From an uncultured Clostridia bacterium (GTDB lineage Bacteria > Bacillota > Clostridia > Christensenellales > CAMQZB01): 64,000 nt of DNA. How positions within the stretch are numbered: position 1 is the stretch's first letter; every line of letters begins with the position of its first letter. Shown in pieces: positions 39,463 to 49,371 of the stretch. Made by a program: the position numbers and the translations under genes. The notes beneath the pieces were generated by a model. That model made no database searches and was not told the origin of the DNA. It was given only the letters and a program-made list of their open reading frames with translations. The DNA is taken from contig CAMQZB010000004.1 in NCBI GenBank assembly GCA_947039455.1, positions 1 to 64,000 of the forward strand, given 5' to 3'.

Positions 39463-39717
39463 ATGGAGAGAAATTTAAGAAAAAGTAGAGTAGGAACTGT
39501 AGTTTCTGACAAAATGGATAAGACTGTAGTAGTTGCCATTGAAGAAAGATTCAAACACCCACTATATAAAAAGACAATTACTAAAACTAAAAGGTTCAAA
39601 GCACATGATGAATTGAACGAATGCGGTACTGGTGATACTGTTTCAATTATTGAAACTAGAAAACTTTCTAAGGATAAAAACTGGAGAGTTGAAAAGATCG
39701 TCGCTAAAGCTAAGTAA
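39463..39717 (+). CDS. rpsQ: 30S ribosomal protein S17
   Basis: [30 protein letters not shown]. Confidence 0.97.
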   Translation: MERNLRKSRVGTVVSDKMDKTVVVAIEERFKHPLYKKTITKTKRFKAHDELNECGTGDTVSIIETRKLSKDKNWRVEKIVAKAK

Positions 39718-39731
39718 GGAGGATATAAGAT

Positions 39732-40100
39732 ATGATACAACCAGAATCAAGGTTAAAAGTCGCTGATAATACTGGCGCAAAAGAAATTAAATGTATCAAA
39801 GTTCTAGGTGGATCCTTCAGACGCTTCGGAAACATTGGTGATGTTATCATCGCTAGTGTAAAAACAGCTACACCAGGTGGAGTTGTTAAAAAAGGCGAAG
39901 TAGTTAGAGCGGTAATCGTTAGAACTGCAAAAGGAATTCAAAGAAAAGACGGCACATTGATCAAATTTGACGACAATGCTGCAGTTATCATTGATATGCA
40001 AAAACAACCACGTGGAACACGTATCTTTGGACCTATCGCTCGTGAATTGAGAGATAGAGATTATATGAAGATTATTTCACTTGCACCAGAAGTTATTTAG
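39732..40100 (+). CDS. rplN: 50S ribosomal protein L14
   Basis: [27 protein letters not shown]. Confidence 0.98.
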   Translation: MIQPESRLKVADNTGAKEIKCIKVLGGSFRRFGNIGDVIIASVKTATPGGVVKKGEVVRAVIVRTAKGIQRKDGTLIKFDDNAAVIIDMQKQPRGTRIFGPIARELRDRDYMKIISLAPEVI

Positions 40101-40115
40101 TAGGAGGAGAACAAT

Positions 40116-40505
40116 ATGAATAGTTTGACTGTAAAGAAAGGCGATAATGTTCTTGTTCTTACTGGAAAAGACAAGGGTAAAACAGGAGAAATCCTAGCTT
40201 GTGATCCAAAGAGCAACAAAGTTATCGTGAAGAATATTAATATGCAAAAGAAAAACGTGAAAGCACGTAGCGCACAACAAGCGGGCGGAATCATCGACAA
40301 AGAAGGCGTTATTAACGCATCTAACGTTATGATTATTTGTCCTAAGTGCGACAAAGCAACAAGAGTAGCTAGTGGTGTAAACAAAGACGGCAAAAAAGCT
40401 AGAATTTGTAAACATTGCGGCGCAGAGTTGAATTTCAAAACTGAATCTTCAAAGAAATCAGTTAAGAAACCAGCTAAGAAGGCAGTAGCCGAGATCCAAG
40501 CATAG
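40116..40505 (+). CDS. rplX: 50S ribosomal protein L24 with CxxC..CxxC C-terminal part
   Basis: [26 protein letters not shown]...CKHC. Confidence 0.96.
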   Translation: MNSLTVKKGDNVLVLTGKDKGKTGEILACDPKSNKVIVKNINMQKKNVKARSAQQAGGIIDKEGVINASNVMIICPKCDKATRVASGVNKDGKKARICKHCGAELNFKTESSKKSVKKPAKKAVAEIQA

Positions 40506-40516
40506 GAGGGTATGAC

Positions 40517-41110
40517 ATGGCAAACGCAAAAGTAAATGAAGCTGTGAACGTAGCTCCAGCTAGTGACAAAAACAGAGTTGAAATTTTCTACAAAGCAGAA
40601 GTAATTCAACAAATGGTTAAGAAATTCGGATACAAAAATGTTAATCAAGTCCCAAGACTTGTTAAGATTGTTGTAAACGCAGGTCTTGGTGATGTTAAAG
40701 ATAATCCAAAAGCAATACAAACTGCTATCGCTGAATTGGCAACAATCAGTGGACAAAAAGTAGTTCCAACTAAAGCAAAGAAATCAGTAGCTAACTTTAA
40801 AGTTAGAAAAGACATGATTATTGGAGCAAAAGTTGATCTAAGAGGAAAAAGAATGTACGAATTCTTTGACAAATTAGTTTCAATCGCGCTTCCAAGAGTA
40901 CGTGACTTTAAGGGTGTTTCAGACAAGTCTTTCGACGGTCGCGGAAACTACGCTATGGGCGTTAAAGAGCAATTGATTTTTCCAGAAATTTCATACGATC
41001 AAGTTGATTTGATTAGAGGTTTCGATATTTGCGTAGTTACTACTGCAAAAACAGACGACGAGGCTAGAGAGTTGTTAAGACTTCTTGGTGTGCCTTTCGT
41101 TCGTGCTTAG
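40517..41110 (+). CDS. rplE: 50S ribosomal protein L5
   Basis: [45 protein letters not shown]. Confidence 0.97.
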   Translation: MANAKVNEAVNVAPASDKNRVEIFYKAEVIQQMVKKFGYKNVNQVPRLVKIVVNAGLGDVKDNPKAIQTAIAELATISGQKVVPTKAKKSVANFKVRKDMIIGAKVDLRGKRMYEFFDKLVSIALPRVRDFKGVSDKSFDGRGNYAMGVKEQLIFPEISYDQVDLIRGFDICVVTTAKTDDEARELLRLLGVPFVRA

Positions 41111-41124
41111 GAGGATTATTTAAT

Positions 41125-41310
41125 ATGGCAAGAAAAGCAATGATTAATAAACAGCAAAAAACTCCAAAGTTTTCTACTCGTGGATACACAAGATGTTCAA
41201 TTTGTGGAAGACCGCATGCAGTTTTGAAAAAATATGGAATTTGCAGAATCTGCTTCAGAGAATTGGCTTACAAAGGTCAAATCCCTGGCGTTAGAAAAGC
41301 AAGCTGGTAA
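41125..41310 (+). CDS. rpsZ: 30S ribosomal protein S14 type Z (zinc form)
   Basis: [48 protein letters not shown]. Confidence 0.97.
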   Translation: MARKAMINKQQKTPKFSTRGYTRCSICGRPHAVLKKYGICRICFRELAYKGQIPGVRKASW

Positions 41311-41331
41311 TAAGGAGGTATATACATTATG

Positions 41332-41727
41332 ATGGTAACAGATCCAATCGCTGATATGCTAACTAGAATCAGAAATGCACAAACTGCAAAACACGATACT
41401 GTAGCAATCCCAGGTTCAAAAGTAAAAAAAGCTTTAGCTAAAATTTTGCTTGAAGAGGGCTACGTTCAAACTGTGGAATTTGTAGATGAAGGCATTAATG
41501 GCATAATCAGAATTACATTAAAATATGGCGCTAAAAGAGATGCTTGTATTACAGGTATCAGAAGAATATCCAAACCAGGTTTGCGTGTATACGTAAACTG
41601 CGAAAAACTTCCTAAAGTACTAGGCGGACTTGGAATTGCAATTATTTCTACTTCAAGAGGAATCATGACAGATAGAAATGCAAGAACAATTAAGTCAGGC
41701 GGCGAAGTTTTGGCTTACGTTTGGTAA
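41332..41727 (+). CDS. rpsH: 30S ribosomal protein S8
   Basis: [36 protein letters not shown]. Confidence 0.97.
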   Translation: MVTDPIADMLTRIRNAQTAKHDTVAIPGSKVKKALAKILLEEGYVQTVEFVDEGINGIIRITLKYGAKRDACITGIRRISKPGLRVYVNCEKLPKVLGGLGIAIISTSRGIMTDRNARTIKSGGEVLAYVW

Positions 41728-41743
41728 TCAGGGGGTATAGAGC

Positions 41744-42289
41744 ATGTCAAGAATAGGCAATAAGGTAATCGCTATACCTGCTAATGTTACAGTTTCATTT
41801 GCGAATGAAGTTATAACAGTTAAAGGACCAAAAGGTACTTTGACACAAGGTATGGACGACAAAAATATCGTTATGAAAATTGAAGGAAGCGAAATCCGTT
41901 TCTCAAGATTAAATGACGAAAAAGAAGTAAGAAGCAAACATGGTTTGTACAGAGCTTTGACATTCAACATGATTCAAGGTGTAACTGAAGGGTTCCAAAA
42001 GAATCTTCTTGTAAACGGCGTAGGTTTTAAAGTAGCTGTAGCAGGAACGAAATTAACTTTGAACATCGGATTTTCACACACAGTTGAAGTAATCGCTCCA
42101 GAAGGAATCACACTTTCATGCCCAACAATTACAGAAATCGCCGTTAACGGAATTGATAAAGTAAAAGTTGGCCACATGGCAGCATCAATTCGTGCTTTGA
42201 GAAAACCTGAACCATATCATGGTTACGGAATTCAATACAAAGACGAAATCGTTGCAAGAAAAGAAGGAAAAGCAGCAGGTAAGAAATAA
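41744..42289 (+). CDS. rplF: 50S ribosomal protein L6
   Basis: MSRIGNKVIAIPANVTV; EPYHGYGIQYKDE. Confidence 0.97.
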   Translation: MSRIGNKVIAIPANVTVSFANEVITVKGPKGTLTQGMDDKNIVMKIEGSEIRFSRLNDEKEVRSKHGLYRALTFNMIQGVTEGFQKNLLVNGVGFKVAVAGTKLTLNIGFSHTVEVIAPEGITLSCPTITEIAVNGIDKVKVGHMAASIRALRKPEPYHGYGIQYKDEIVARKEGKAAGKK

Positions 42290-42475
42290 TCGCTAGCGAT
42301 TAATATTACATGAGGTTTAACCCAAAAAACTGCGCCTAGATAATATCTAAAAAATCGTCAACGGTATTCCTAAATACGGTGTCAGATTTTCGGCGTGAAA
42401 ATACAAATAAAGTCGGATAGTTGGAAACCCAATCAAATTGAGTTTCCGCCTATATGCCGACAAAATTATAAAGGA
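42290..42475 (+). promoter_or_regulatory. Structured intra-operon RNA element between rplF and rplR
   Basis: CGCC(42333)/GGCG(42392), TAGAT/ATCTA (42337-42349), AAAATC/GATTTT (42351/42385), GTATT/AATAC (42364/42373), then GTCGG-ATAG-GGAAAC...GTTTCC-CTAT-CCGAC (42412-42461). Confidence 0.6.
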
Positions 42476-42482
42476 GATAACT

Positions 42483-42851
42483 ATGATTTCACAAGTTAAC
42501 AGAAACGCTGTTAGACTTAAAAGACATAAAAGAGTTCGTGGAAAAATCAGCGGAACAGCTGAAATGCCAAGAATAAGCGTTTATAGAAGTGCAATTCACG
42601 TGTATGCTCAATTAATCGACGACGTGGCGGGTGTTACAATCTGCGCATCATCATCAATGGAGAAAACTATGCGTACGGCTTTAAAAGGTGTAAACAAAGT
42701 AGAGCAAGCTAAATTGATAGGTATGGACCTAGCGAAAAAAGCTATTGCTAAAAATGTTACTGCAGCTGTCTATGACAGAGGTGGATATCTTTATACTGGA
42801 AGAGTAAAAGCTCTTGCTGATGGCGCCCGTGAGGGTGGCTTGAAATTCTAA
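42483..42851 (+). CDS. rplR: 50S ribosomal protein L18
   Basis: [47 protein letters not shown]; start 42483 with AAGGAG RBS. Confidence 0.97.
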   Translation: MISQVNRNAVRLKRHKRVRGKISGTAEMPRISVYRSAIHVYAQLIDDVAGVTICASSSMEKTMRTALKGVNKVEQAKLIGMDLAKKAIAKNVTAAVYDRGGYLYTGRVKALADGAREGGLKF

Positions 42852-42868
42852 AAAGGAGGACTGTTTAA

Positions 42869-43441
42869 ATGGAACGTAAAGAAAATAACGGACAAAGACC
42901 TGAGAGAGATAATAACAATAAGGGCAGAAGAGACAGCCGTCCTAGAAGAAATCAAGATGACAAGGACGATTTAACTAAAAAACTTATCTGTATCAACAGA
43001 GTAACTAAAGTAGTTAAGGGTGGTAGAAACATGAGATTCGCCGCTTGTATGGTTGTTGGAGATGAAAAAGGAAACGTAGGTTTCGGAATGGGAAAAGCGA
43101 AAGAAGTTCCTGTTGCTATTGAGAAAGCAGTTGCTGCAGCTAAAAGAAATATGTCAAAAATTTCTACTGTAAACACAACTATTCCTCACCAAGTAAACGG
43201 AAAATTCGGACGTGGATTAGTTCTTATGATGCCAGCTGAAGAAGGAACTGGAGTAATCGCAGGTGGACCTGTGCGCTCAGTACTTGAAGCAGTAGGAATC
43301 AAAGATATTAGAACTAAATCTCGTGGAACAAACAACCCAATCAATGTAGTAAAAGCAACAATCGAAGGATTGAAGTCTTTGAGAACAATTGAGGAAGTTG
43401 CAGCAATGCGTGGTAAAAAACCAAGCGACATTTTAGGCTAA
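42869..43441 (+). CDS. rpsE: 30S ribosomal protein S5
   Basis: [43 protein letters not shown]. Confidence 0.98.
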   Translation: MERKENNGQRPERDNNNKGRRDSRPRRNQDDKDDLTKKLICINRVTKVVKGGRNMRFAACMVVGDEKGNVGFGMGKAKEVPVAIEKAVAAAKRNMSKISTVNTTIPHQVNGKFGRGLVLMMPAEEGTGVIAGGPVRSVLEAVGIKDIRTKSRGTNNPINVVKATIEGLKSLRTIEEVAAMRGKKPSDILG

Positions 43442-43453
43442 GGAGGAATAACA

Positions 43454-43645
43454 ATGGCAAACGAATTTAAAACAGTCAAGGTTACTCTTACAAAGAGCTT
43501 AATTTCTTGCACTAAAGTACAAAAAGCAACAGTGGAAGCTTTGGGATTAACAAAGATTCGCACTTTCAAGGTACACACACTAACTCCAGCTATCCAAGGT
43601 ATGATTTTCAGAGTAAAACACCTTGTAGCAGTTGAAGAAGTATAA
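43454..43645 (+). CDS. rpmD: 50S ribosomal protein L30
   Basis: VKVTLTKSLISCTKVQKATVEALGLTKIRTFKVH. Confidence 0.94.
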   Translation: MANEFKTVKVTLTKSLISCTKVQKATVEALGLTKIRTFKVHTLTPAIQGMIFRVKHLVAVEEV

Positions 43646-43672
43646 GCTACCGATTATTGGAGGAATAGATAA

Positions 43673-44119
43673 ATGAGATTACACGATTTATCACCTGCCG
43701 TAGGATCAACAACAGGTATTAAAAGACTTGGACGTGGTATCGGAAGCGGAAAGGGAAAAACAAGTGGAAAAGGACATAAAGGTCAAAATGCTAGAGCAGG
43801 CGGAGGCGTGCGTCCGGGATTCGAAGGTGGTCAAATGCCTTTGTACCGTCGCCTACCTAAACGCGGATTTAATAATATATTCCGTAAAGAATATGTTATC
43901 GTAAATGTTTCTGCTTTAGAAGTATTTGAAGCAAATACAGTAATAACTCTTGAGTTGTTGTTGTTAAACGGATTGGTAAAAGATGTTAAAGAAAACAGTG
44001 GTTTAAAAGTTCTTGGAGAAGGACAACTTACTAAAGCTTTAACTATCAAAGCTGCAAAATTCACTGGTTCAGCTAAAGAGAAAATCGAAGCTGTAAGTGG
44101 AACTTGCGAGAGCATCTAA
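43673..44119 (+). CDS. rplO: 50S ribosomal protein L15
   Basis: [41 protein letters not shown]. Confidence 0.97.
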   Translation: MRLHDLSPAVGSTTGIKRLGRGIGSGKGKTSGKGHKGQNARAGGGVRPGFEGGQMPLYRRLPKRGFNNIFRKEYVIVNVSALEVFEANTVITLELLLLNGLVKDVKENSGLKVLGEGQLTKALTIKAAKFTGSAKEKIEAVSGTCESI

Positions 44120-44163
44120 TTTAAATAACAATACTTCCCTGAATAAGGGAAATGGAGGTTACA

Positions 44164-45465
44164 ATGTTTGAAACATTAAAAAATTCCTTTAAAGTAAAGG
44201 ATATAAGAAAGAAGATACTAATTACAATTGGTTTTGTTCTTTTGTATAGAGTAGGCTGTTTCATTCCAGTTCCGGGCATCAACCCTGATGCTTTTGGAAG
44301 TTCAATTAGCGGAAATAGTTTCTTAGGAATTATGAGCGCAATTTCTGGTGGAGCATTGCAAAGTGGTACATTATTCGCAATGGGTATTGGACCATACATC
44401 AACGCATCCATCATAATGCAATTGTTAACAATTGGAATTCCAGCATTGGAAAGATTGTCAAAACAAGGCGAAACAGGAAGAAAGAAAATTTCACAAATTA
44501 CAAGATATGTAACATTAGGTCTTGCTATTATCCAATCAGTTGCAATTTTAATTGCTTCAGGAAAAAGCGGTCTTAACACAACAATTCTTGGTGAGAATAT
44601 GGTATGGTTAACGTACGTTTCAGTAACACTAATTTTCGTAGCAGGTTCTGCATTAACAATGTGGATCGGTGAGAGAATTACTGAGAATGGAATTGGAAAC
44701 GGAATCACTCTTCTAATCTTCGTTGGAATCTTGGCTACAGCAGGCTCAGCAATTATTGGACAATTTTCAGCAATCTTTGGTGGAAACATCGCAGCATTGT
44801 GGTCATTACTTGGATTTATCGCAGTAGTAATCGTTATCTTCGCGGGTATCGTTACTGTAGATTTAGCAGTAAGAAAAATTCCAGTACAATATGCTAAGCA
44901 AATGAAAGGTAGAAAAATGTATGGTGGGCAATCAACACACATTCCTATCAAAGTAAACGGTTCTGGTGTTTTGCCATTGATCTTTGCATTCTCAATCATC
45001 AGCTTGCCTGATTTGATTATGGGATTGTTCTGGCCAGGAAGCACAGCACAAATCTGGTATACAACATATATCGGAACAGGAAGTTACGTTTATCCATTCT
45101 TGCTATCTGGATTAATTATATTCTTTGCATATTTCTATGCGATGATTCAATTCAACCCAGAAGACGTTGCTAAAAACATTCAACAACACGGCGGATTTGT
45201 TCCTGGTATTAGACCAGGTAAACCAACTGGCGATCACTTGAAAAAAATCAGCAACAGAATAACATTGTTCGGTGCTTTGTACCTTGCAGTTATAGCACTT
45301 GTTCCATCATTGATCTTTAGAGCAATTGGCGGAGCGAATGGTCAAGGTCTTATTAATGCCTTCAGTACTACAGGACTACTAATCGTAGTTTCAGCAGCAC
45401 TTGAATTCAATAATCAGTTGGAACAACAATTGATGATGAGACATTATAAAGGATTCTTGAAGTAA
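44164..45465 (+). CDS. secY: Preprotein translocase subunit SecY
   Basis: MFETLKNSFKVKDIRKKILITIGFVLLYRVGCFIPVPGI. Confidence 0.98.
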   Translation: MFETLKNSFKVKDIRKKILITIGFVLLYRVGCFIPVPGINPDAFGSSISGNSFLGIMSAISGGALQSGTLFAMGIGPYINASIIMQLLTIGIPALERLSKQGETGRKKISQITRYVTLGLAIIQSVAILIASGKSGLNTTILGENMVWLTYVSVTLIFVAGSALTMWIGERITENGIGNGITLLIFVGILATAGSAIIGQFSAIFGGNIAALWSLLGFIAVVIVIFAGIVTVDLAVRKIPVQYAKQMKGRKMYGGQSTHIPIKVNGSGVLPLIFAFSIISLPDLIMGLFWPGSTAQIWYTTYIGTGSYVYPFLLSGLIIFFAYFYAMIQFNPEDVAKNIQQHGGFVPGIRPGKPTGDHLKKISNRITLFGALYLAVIALVPSLIFRAIGGANGQGLINAFSTTGLLIVVSAALEFNNQLEQQLMMRHYKGFLK

Positions 45466-45511
45466 AATATATATTTGCGTACGATTTAGTTAGTACGATT
45501 TAACTGCCGAA

Positions 45512-45535
45512 GTATCCGTTAGATTTAGCGGATAC
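45512..45535 (+). promoter_or_regulatory. Perfect hairpin in secY-adk spacer
   Basis: GTATCCG-ttagatttag-CGGATAC; preceded by a direct repeat GTACGATTTA x2. Confidence 0.6.
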
Positions 45536-45566
45536 TCTGGTTCGTTATTATATGAAGAGGTTTCTT

Positions 45567-46187
45567 ATGAATATAATTTTATTAGGCGCACCTGGTGCGG
45601 GAAAAGGAACACAAGCAAAAAGAATTTCAGAAAAGTATAAAATTGTACATATTTCAACTGGAGATATCTTCAGAGAGAATATTAAAAGCGGAACACCCCT
45701 TGGAGTTGAAGCAAAGAAACTTATTGACAAAGGTCAATTTGTTCCTGATGACTTGACTTGTCAAACTGTGGAAAGCAGACTTTCTAATTCTGACTGCAAA
45801 AATGGAGCTATGCTAGATGGTTTCCCAAGAAACCTATACCAAGCTGAGTTTCTTAAACAAATAACTAATATTGATAAGGTTATCAACATTGCGGTTCCTC
45901 TTGAATGCTTAATGGCAAGGTTAACTGGCCGTCGTGTATGCAGAGAGTGTGGCGAAAGTTTTCACATTGATTCACTAAATGGCGAAACAAAATGTAGCTA
46001 TTGTTCAGGTGAATTATATCAACGTGATGACGACAATGAAGAAGCTGTAGCAACAAGATTAGCTATTTACACTACAAAAACACAGGTACTAATTGATTAT
46101 TATGAAAAGTTAGGAGTTTTAAAAACTGTTGATGGATCAAAAGAAAAAAGTGATGTGTTTAAAGAAATCGAGGTTCTTTTAGACTAA
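45567..46187 (+). CDS. adk: Adenylate kinase (Cys4 zinc lid)
   Basis: MNIILLGAPGAGKGTQAKRISEKYKIVHISTGD; CRECGESFHIDSLNGETKCSYC. Confidence 0.97.
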   Translation: MNIILLGAPGAGKGTQAKRISEKYKIVHISTGDIFRENIKSGTPLGVEAKKLIDKGQFVPDDLTCQTVESRLSNSDCKNGAMLDGFPRNLYQAEFLKQITNIDKVINIAVPLECLMARLTGRRVCRECGESFHIDSLNGETKCSYCSGELYQRDDDNEEAVATRLAIYTTKTQVLIDYYEKLGVLKTVDGSKEKSDVFKEIEVLLD

Positions 46188-46936
46188 TGATAATAATAAA
46201 AAATGCAAACGACATTGAGAAGATGAGAATCGCGGGAAAAATCGTAGGCGACACTTTAAGGTTACTTGAAGATAGCTTAAGACCTGGAATTTCAACTTAT
46301 GAACTTGATAAAATTGCTGAAACTTACATCAGAAAATCTGGTGCTATACCTTCATTTTTAGGGTATGGTGGTTTTCCAGGAAGTGTATGTATATCTATTG
46401 ATGAAGAAGTTGTTCACGGAATACCTTCTAAAACTAGATATATTGAAGAAGGAATGCTAGTCAGCTTTGATGTTGGCGCGTTTATCGGAAATTTTCATGG
46501 AGATGCAGCCCGTTCTGTTGTGATTGGGAATGCTAGTGAGGAAAAAATTAAACTTTTGGAAGTAACTCGTGAGTGTTTCTTTAAAGGAATTGAAAAATTC
46601 AACGAAGAAAACAGGATCGGAGATATTTCTTTTGCAATTCAACAACATGCAGAGTCTTTCGGTTACGGCGTTGTTCGTGACTTAGTAGGACACGGTATTG
46701 GTAGTGAAATGCATGAAGACCCACAAGTTCCAAATTTTGGAAATGCTGGTCGTGGACTTAGATTGAAAGTGGGCATGGCTCTTGCCATTGAACCAATGAT
46801 TAACCTAGGAACACACAAAGTAGATTTTAATCAAGAAGACGGTTGGACTGTAACTACAAGAGACAAAAAACCATCAGCGCATTATGAAAACACAACTGTG
46901 TTGACTGATAACGGTGTTGAGATTTTGACTTTATAG
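46187..46936 (+). CDS. map: Type I methionyl aminopeptidase
   Basis: SIDEEVVHGIPSKTRYIEEGMLVSFDVG; GHGIGSEMHEDPQVPNFG. Confidence 0.97.
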   Translation: MIIIKNANDIEKMRIAGKIVGDTLRLLEDSLRPGISTYELDKIAETYIRKSGAIPSFLGYGGFPGSVCISIDEEVVHGIPSKTRYIEEGMLVSFDVGAFIGNFHGDAARSVVIGNASEEKIKLLEVTRECFFKGIEKFNEENRIGDISFAIQQHAESFGYGVVRDLVGHGIGSEMHEDPQVPNFGNAGRGLRLKVGMALAIEPMINLGTHKVDFNQEDGWTVTTRDKKPSAHYENTTVLTDNGVEILTL

Positions 46937-46950
46937 ATTGGAGGTTGTAA

Positions 46951-47247
46951 GTGCATAAACATCAAGTGCAAGAAGGACAAATTGTTGAGTCTGGAAGCGG
47001 ACGAGACAAAGGTAGGCATTTTATAATTTATCAAGTTATTGACGAAGATTACGTAACAGTTGTTGACGGCAAGCTTAGAAAATTAGAAAAGCCAAAGAAG
47101 AAGAAAATCAAACATCTAATATTAAAACCACAAGTCATTTTGAAATTAGCTGAAAAAATTAAAGAGAAATCAACAATTTTTGATAGCGAAATTAGAGGTG
47201 CACTGAATGTTTTCAATAAGAAAGAGAGTGAAGGAGACGAAATCTAG
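46951..47247 (+). CDS. KOW-type RNA-binding protein (GTG start)
   Basis: [48 protein letters not shown], between map and infA. Confidence 0.8.
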   Translation: MHKHQVQEGQIVESGSGRDKGRHFIIYQVIDEDYVTVVDGKLRKLEKPKKKKIKHLILKPQVILKLAEKIKEKSTIFDSEIRGALNVFNKKESEGDEI

Positions 47248-47468
47248 TGGCAAAAGATGATGTAATTGAAGCTCAAGGAGAAGTTCTTGAAGCGTTACCA
47301 AATGCGAATTTCAAAGTAAAGCTGTCTAACGGAATTGTTATCACAGCATATATATCTGGAAAATTACGTATGAACTATATTAAAATCATACCGGGCGACA
47401 CAGTTTCAATCGAAATGAGTCCATATGATTTCACAAAAGGAAGAATTGTTTGGCGTAGTAAGAGCTAA
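47247..47468 (+). CDS. infA: Translation initiation factor IF-1
   Basis: [51 protein letters not shown]. Confidence 0.97.
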   Translation: MAKDDVIEAQGEVLEALPNANFKVKLSNGIVITAYISGKLRMNYIKIIPGDTVSIEMSPYDFTKGRIVWRSKS

Positions 47469-47638
47469 ATTCTTTACTTTTTAAAAAAAGTATGATATAA
47501 TAGTATACGTGCGTGTATTCGCACCTACTTATATTCTTATAATTTAGTAGATAGACCGTTGAGGTAGAAGAACAAAGGCTTTGTTCGTTGAATTTTACTC
47601 CAAGGTTTAAATAATAAATATAATTGGAGGAAATGGAT
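47469..47638 (+). promoter_or_regulatory. Internal promoter and structured leader upstream of rpmJ
   Basis: TATAAT in GTATGATATAATAG; hairpins GTGCG-tgtatt-CGCAC and GAACAAAGGCTTTGTTC. Confidence 0.5.
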
Positions 47639-47755
47639 ATGAAAGTAAGACCATCTGTAAAACCAATGTGTGAAAAATGCAAGGTTATTAAAAGAGAAGG
47701 TAAAGTAATGGTTATTTGCAGCAAAAGCAAGAACCACAAACAAACACAAGGTTAA
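47639..47755 (+). CDS. rpmJ: 50S ribosomal protein L36
   Basis: [38 protein letters not shown] (38 aa); not in ORF track. Confidence 0.97.
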   Translation: MKVRPSVKPMCEKCKVIKREGKVMVICSKSKNHKQTQG

Positions 47756-47924
47756 TTTTAAATTAACTTTAATTAAAATTTAGTCAAAAAGGTTATTATA
47801 TATTTTTAAGTTCACTTCGATCGGTTGAACGGTACATGTTTTATGTTCCACCGCAAAGCATACTGCTACGTTTGGATGGATGATGATATATAAGAGCCCT
47901 AATAATAGCGGAGGTAAGAGATTT
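47756..47924 (+). promoter_or_regulatory. Possible structured leader of rpsM
   Basis: GTTCA...TGAAC and further potential helices in a 169-nt spacer inside the operon. Confidence 0.4.
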
Positions 47925-48293
47925 ATGGCACGTATTTCTGGCGTAGATTTGCCAAGAGAAAAACGACTTGAAATTGGATTAACGTACATTTATGGTATCG
48001 GTCTTCCAACTTCGAAGAAAATTATTTCAGACATTGGTTTGAACCCAGACACAAGAGTAAACGATTTAACTGAAGGTGATGTCTCAAAATTGAGAGAGTA
48101 CATTGAGAAGAATCTTACTGTAGAGGGTGAAAGAAAAACAGAAGTTAGTTTGAACATCAAACGTTTGACGGAAATCGGTTGTTACCGTGGAGTTCGTCAT
48201 AGAAAAGGACTTCCTGTAAGAGGCCAAAAGAGCAAAACAAATGCGCGTACTCGTAAGGGTCCAAAGCGTACTGTTGCTAAGAAGAAAGGATAA
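47925..48293 (+). CDS. rpsM: 30S ribosomal protein S13
   Basis: [26 protein letters not shown]; start 47925 preferred. Confidence 0.98.
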   Translation: MARISGVDLPREKRLEIGLTYIYGIGLPTSKKIISDIGLNPDTRVNDLTEGDVSKLREYIEKNLTVEGERKTEVSLNIKRLTEIGCYRGVRHRKGLPVRGQKSKTNARTRKGPKRTVAKKKG

Positions 48294-48307
48294 GGAGGAC
48301 ATTAACT

Positions 48308-48700
48308 ATGGCAAAAGAGAAAAAAGTAATTAGAAGACGTAGAGAAAATAAGAACATCGTTAAAGGTCAAGTTCACATTCAATCTTCATTTAATAATACA
48401 ATTGTAACAATCACTGATACATCTGGTAACACTATTTCTTGGTGTAGCGCAGGAACTTTAGGTTTCCGCGGTTCAAGAAAGAGCACTCCATATGCAGCTC
48501 AACAAGCAGCAGAAGTTGCAGCGAAAGCAGCAAAAGAGCACGGTTTGAGATCTGTAGAAGTATTCGTAAAAGGTCCTGGACAAGGAAGAGAGTCAGCAAT
48601 CAGAGCACTTCAAGTTTTAGAAATTGAAGTTACAATGATCCAAGACGTATCACCAATTCCGCACAACGGATGTCGTCCACCTAAACGTAGAAGAGTATAA
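48308..48700 (+). CDS. rpsK: 30S ribosomal protein S11
   Basis: [46 protein letters not shown]. Confidence 0.98.
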   Translation: MAKEKKVIRRRRENKNIVKGQVHIQSSFNNTIVTITDTSGNTISWCSAGTLGFRGSRKSTPYAAQQAAEVAAKAAKEHGLRSVEVFVKGPGQGRESAIRALQVLEIEVTMIQDVSPIPHNGCRPPKRRRV

Positions 48701-48718
48701 TTGGAGGAGTAAAGAATT

Positions 48719-49309
48719 ATGGCAAGAGATAGATCACCTATTCTAAAAAGATGTAGATCCCTTCAATTGGATCCAATCTATTTAGGAATTAGTAAGAAAT
48801 CAAAGAAGAAAAATCTTAAAGAAGGCAAGAAAGTATCTGGATACGGATTGCAACTAAGAGAAAAGCAAAAAGCAAAATTCATCTATGGCGTTATGGAAGG
48901 TCAGTTTAAGCACTATTATGAGCTTGCTGATAAACAAAAAGGCATCACTGGTGAGAACATGTTAGTACTTTTGGAGAGACGTTTAGACAGTGTATGTTTC
49001 CGTATGCAAATCGGAACAAGCCGTCCTATGACTCGTCAATTAGTATCTCACGGACACGTAACTGTTAATGGACAATCTGTTGATATCCCTTCATACCTAG
49101 TGAAAGCTGGCGATGTTATCGGTATCAAAGAGAATAAAAGAGACAGTGAACACTTCAAACTTATGAGAACGGCTAAAAAGCCAAGCTGTCCAAAATGGCT
49201 TACTTTTGACCCTGAGAAGCTTGAAGGAAAAATTTTGGCTATGCCAGAACGTTCTGATATCGATGCTCCAATTGAAGAGCATATGATAGTTGAGTTATAC
49301 TCTAAGTAA
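48719..49309 (+). CDS. rpsD: 30S ribosomal protein S4
   Basis: YGLQLREKQKAKFIYGVMEGQFKHYY; LVSHGHVTVNGQSVDIPSYLVKAGD. Confidence 0.98.
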   Translation: MARDRSPILKRCRSLQLDPIYLGISKKSKKKNLKEGKKVSGYGLQLREKQKAKFIYGVMEGQFKHYYELADKQKGITGENMLVLLERRLDSVCFRMQIGTSRPMTRQLVSHGHVTVNGQSVDIPSYLVKAGDVIGIKENKRDSEHFKLMRTAKKPSCPKWLTFDPEKLEGKILAMPERSDIDAPIEEHMIVELYSK

Positions 49310-49371
49310 AATATAGTAAATAAAAGCGTAAGCTTTTAAAATTAGATTAATTATAGGAGGATAACTTAATT

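Noticed and set aside
40007-40025. Third parS site (ACAACCACGTGGAACA)
   Set aside because: Only the right half matches; it lies in a conserved rplN coding motif (QPRGTRIF).
44121-45044. 307-aa minus-strand ORF opposite secY
   Set aside because: Antisense shadow of secY; composition typical of reverse-translated membrane protein.
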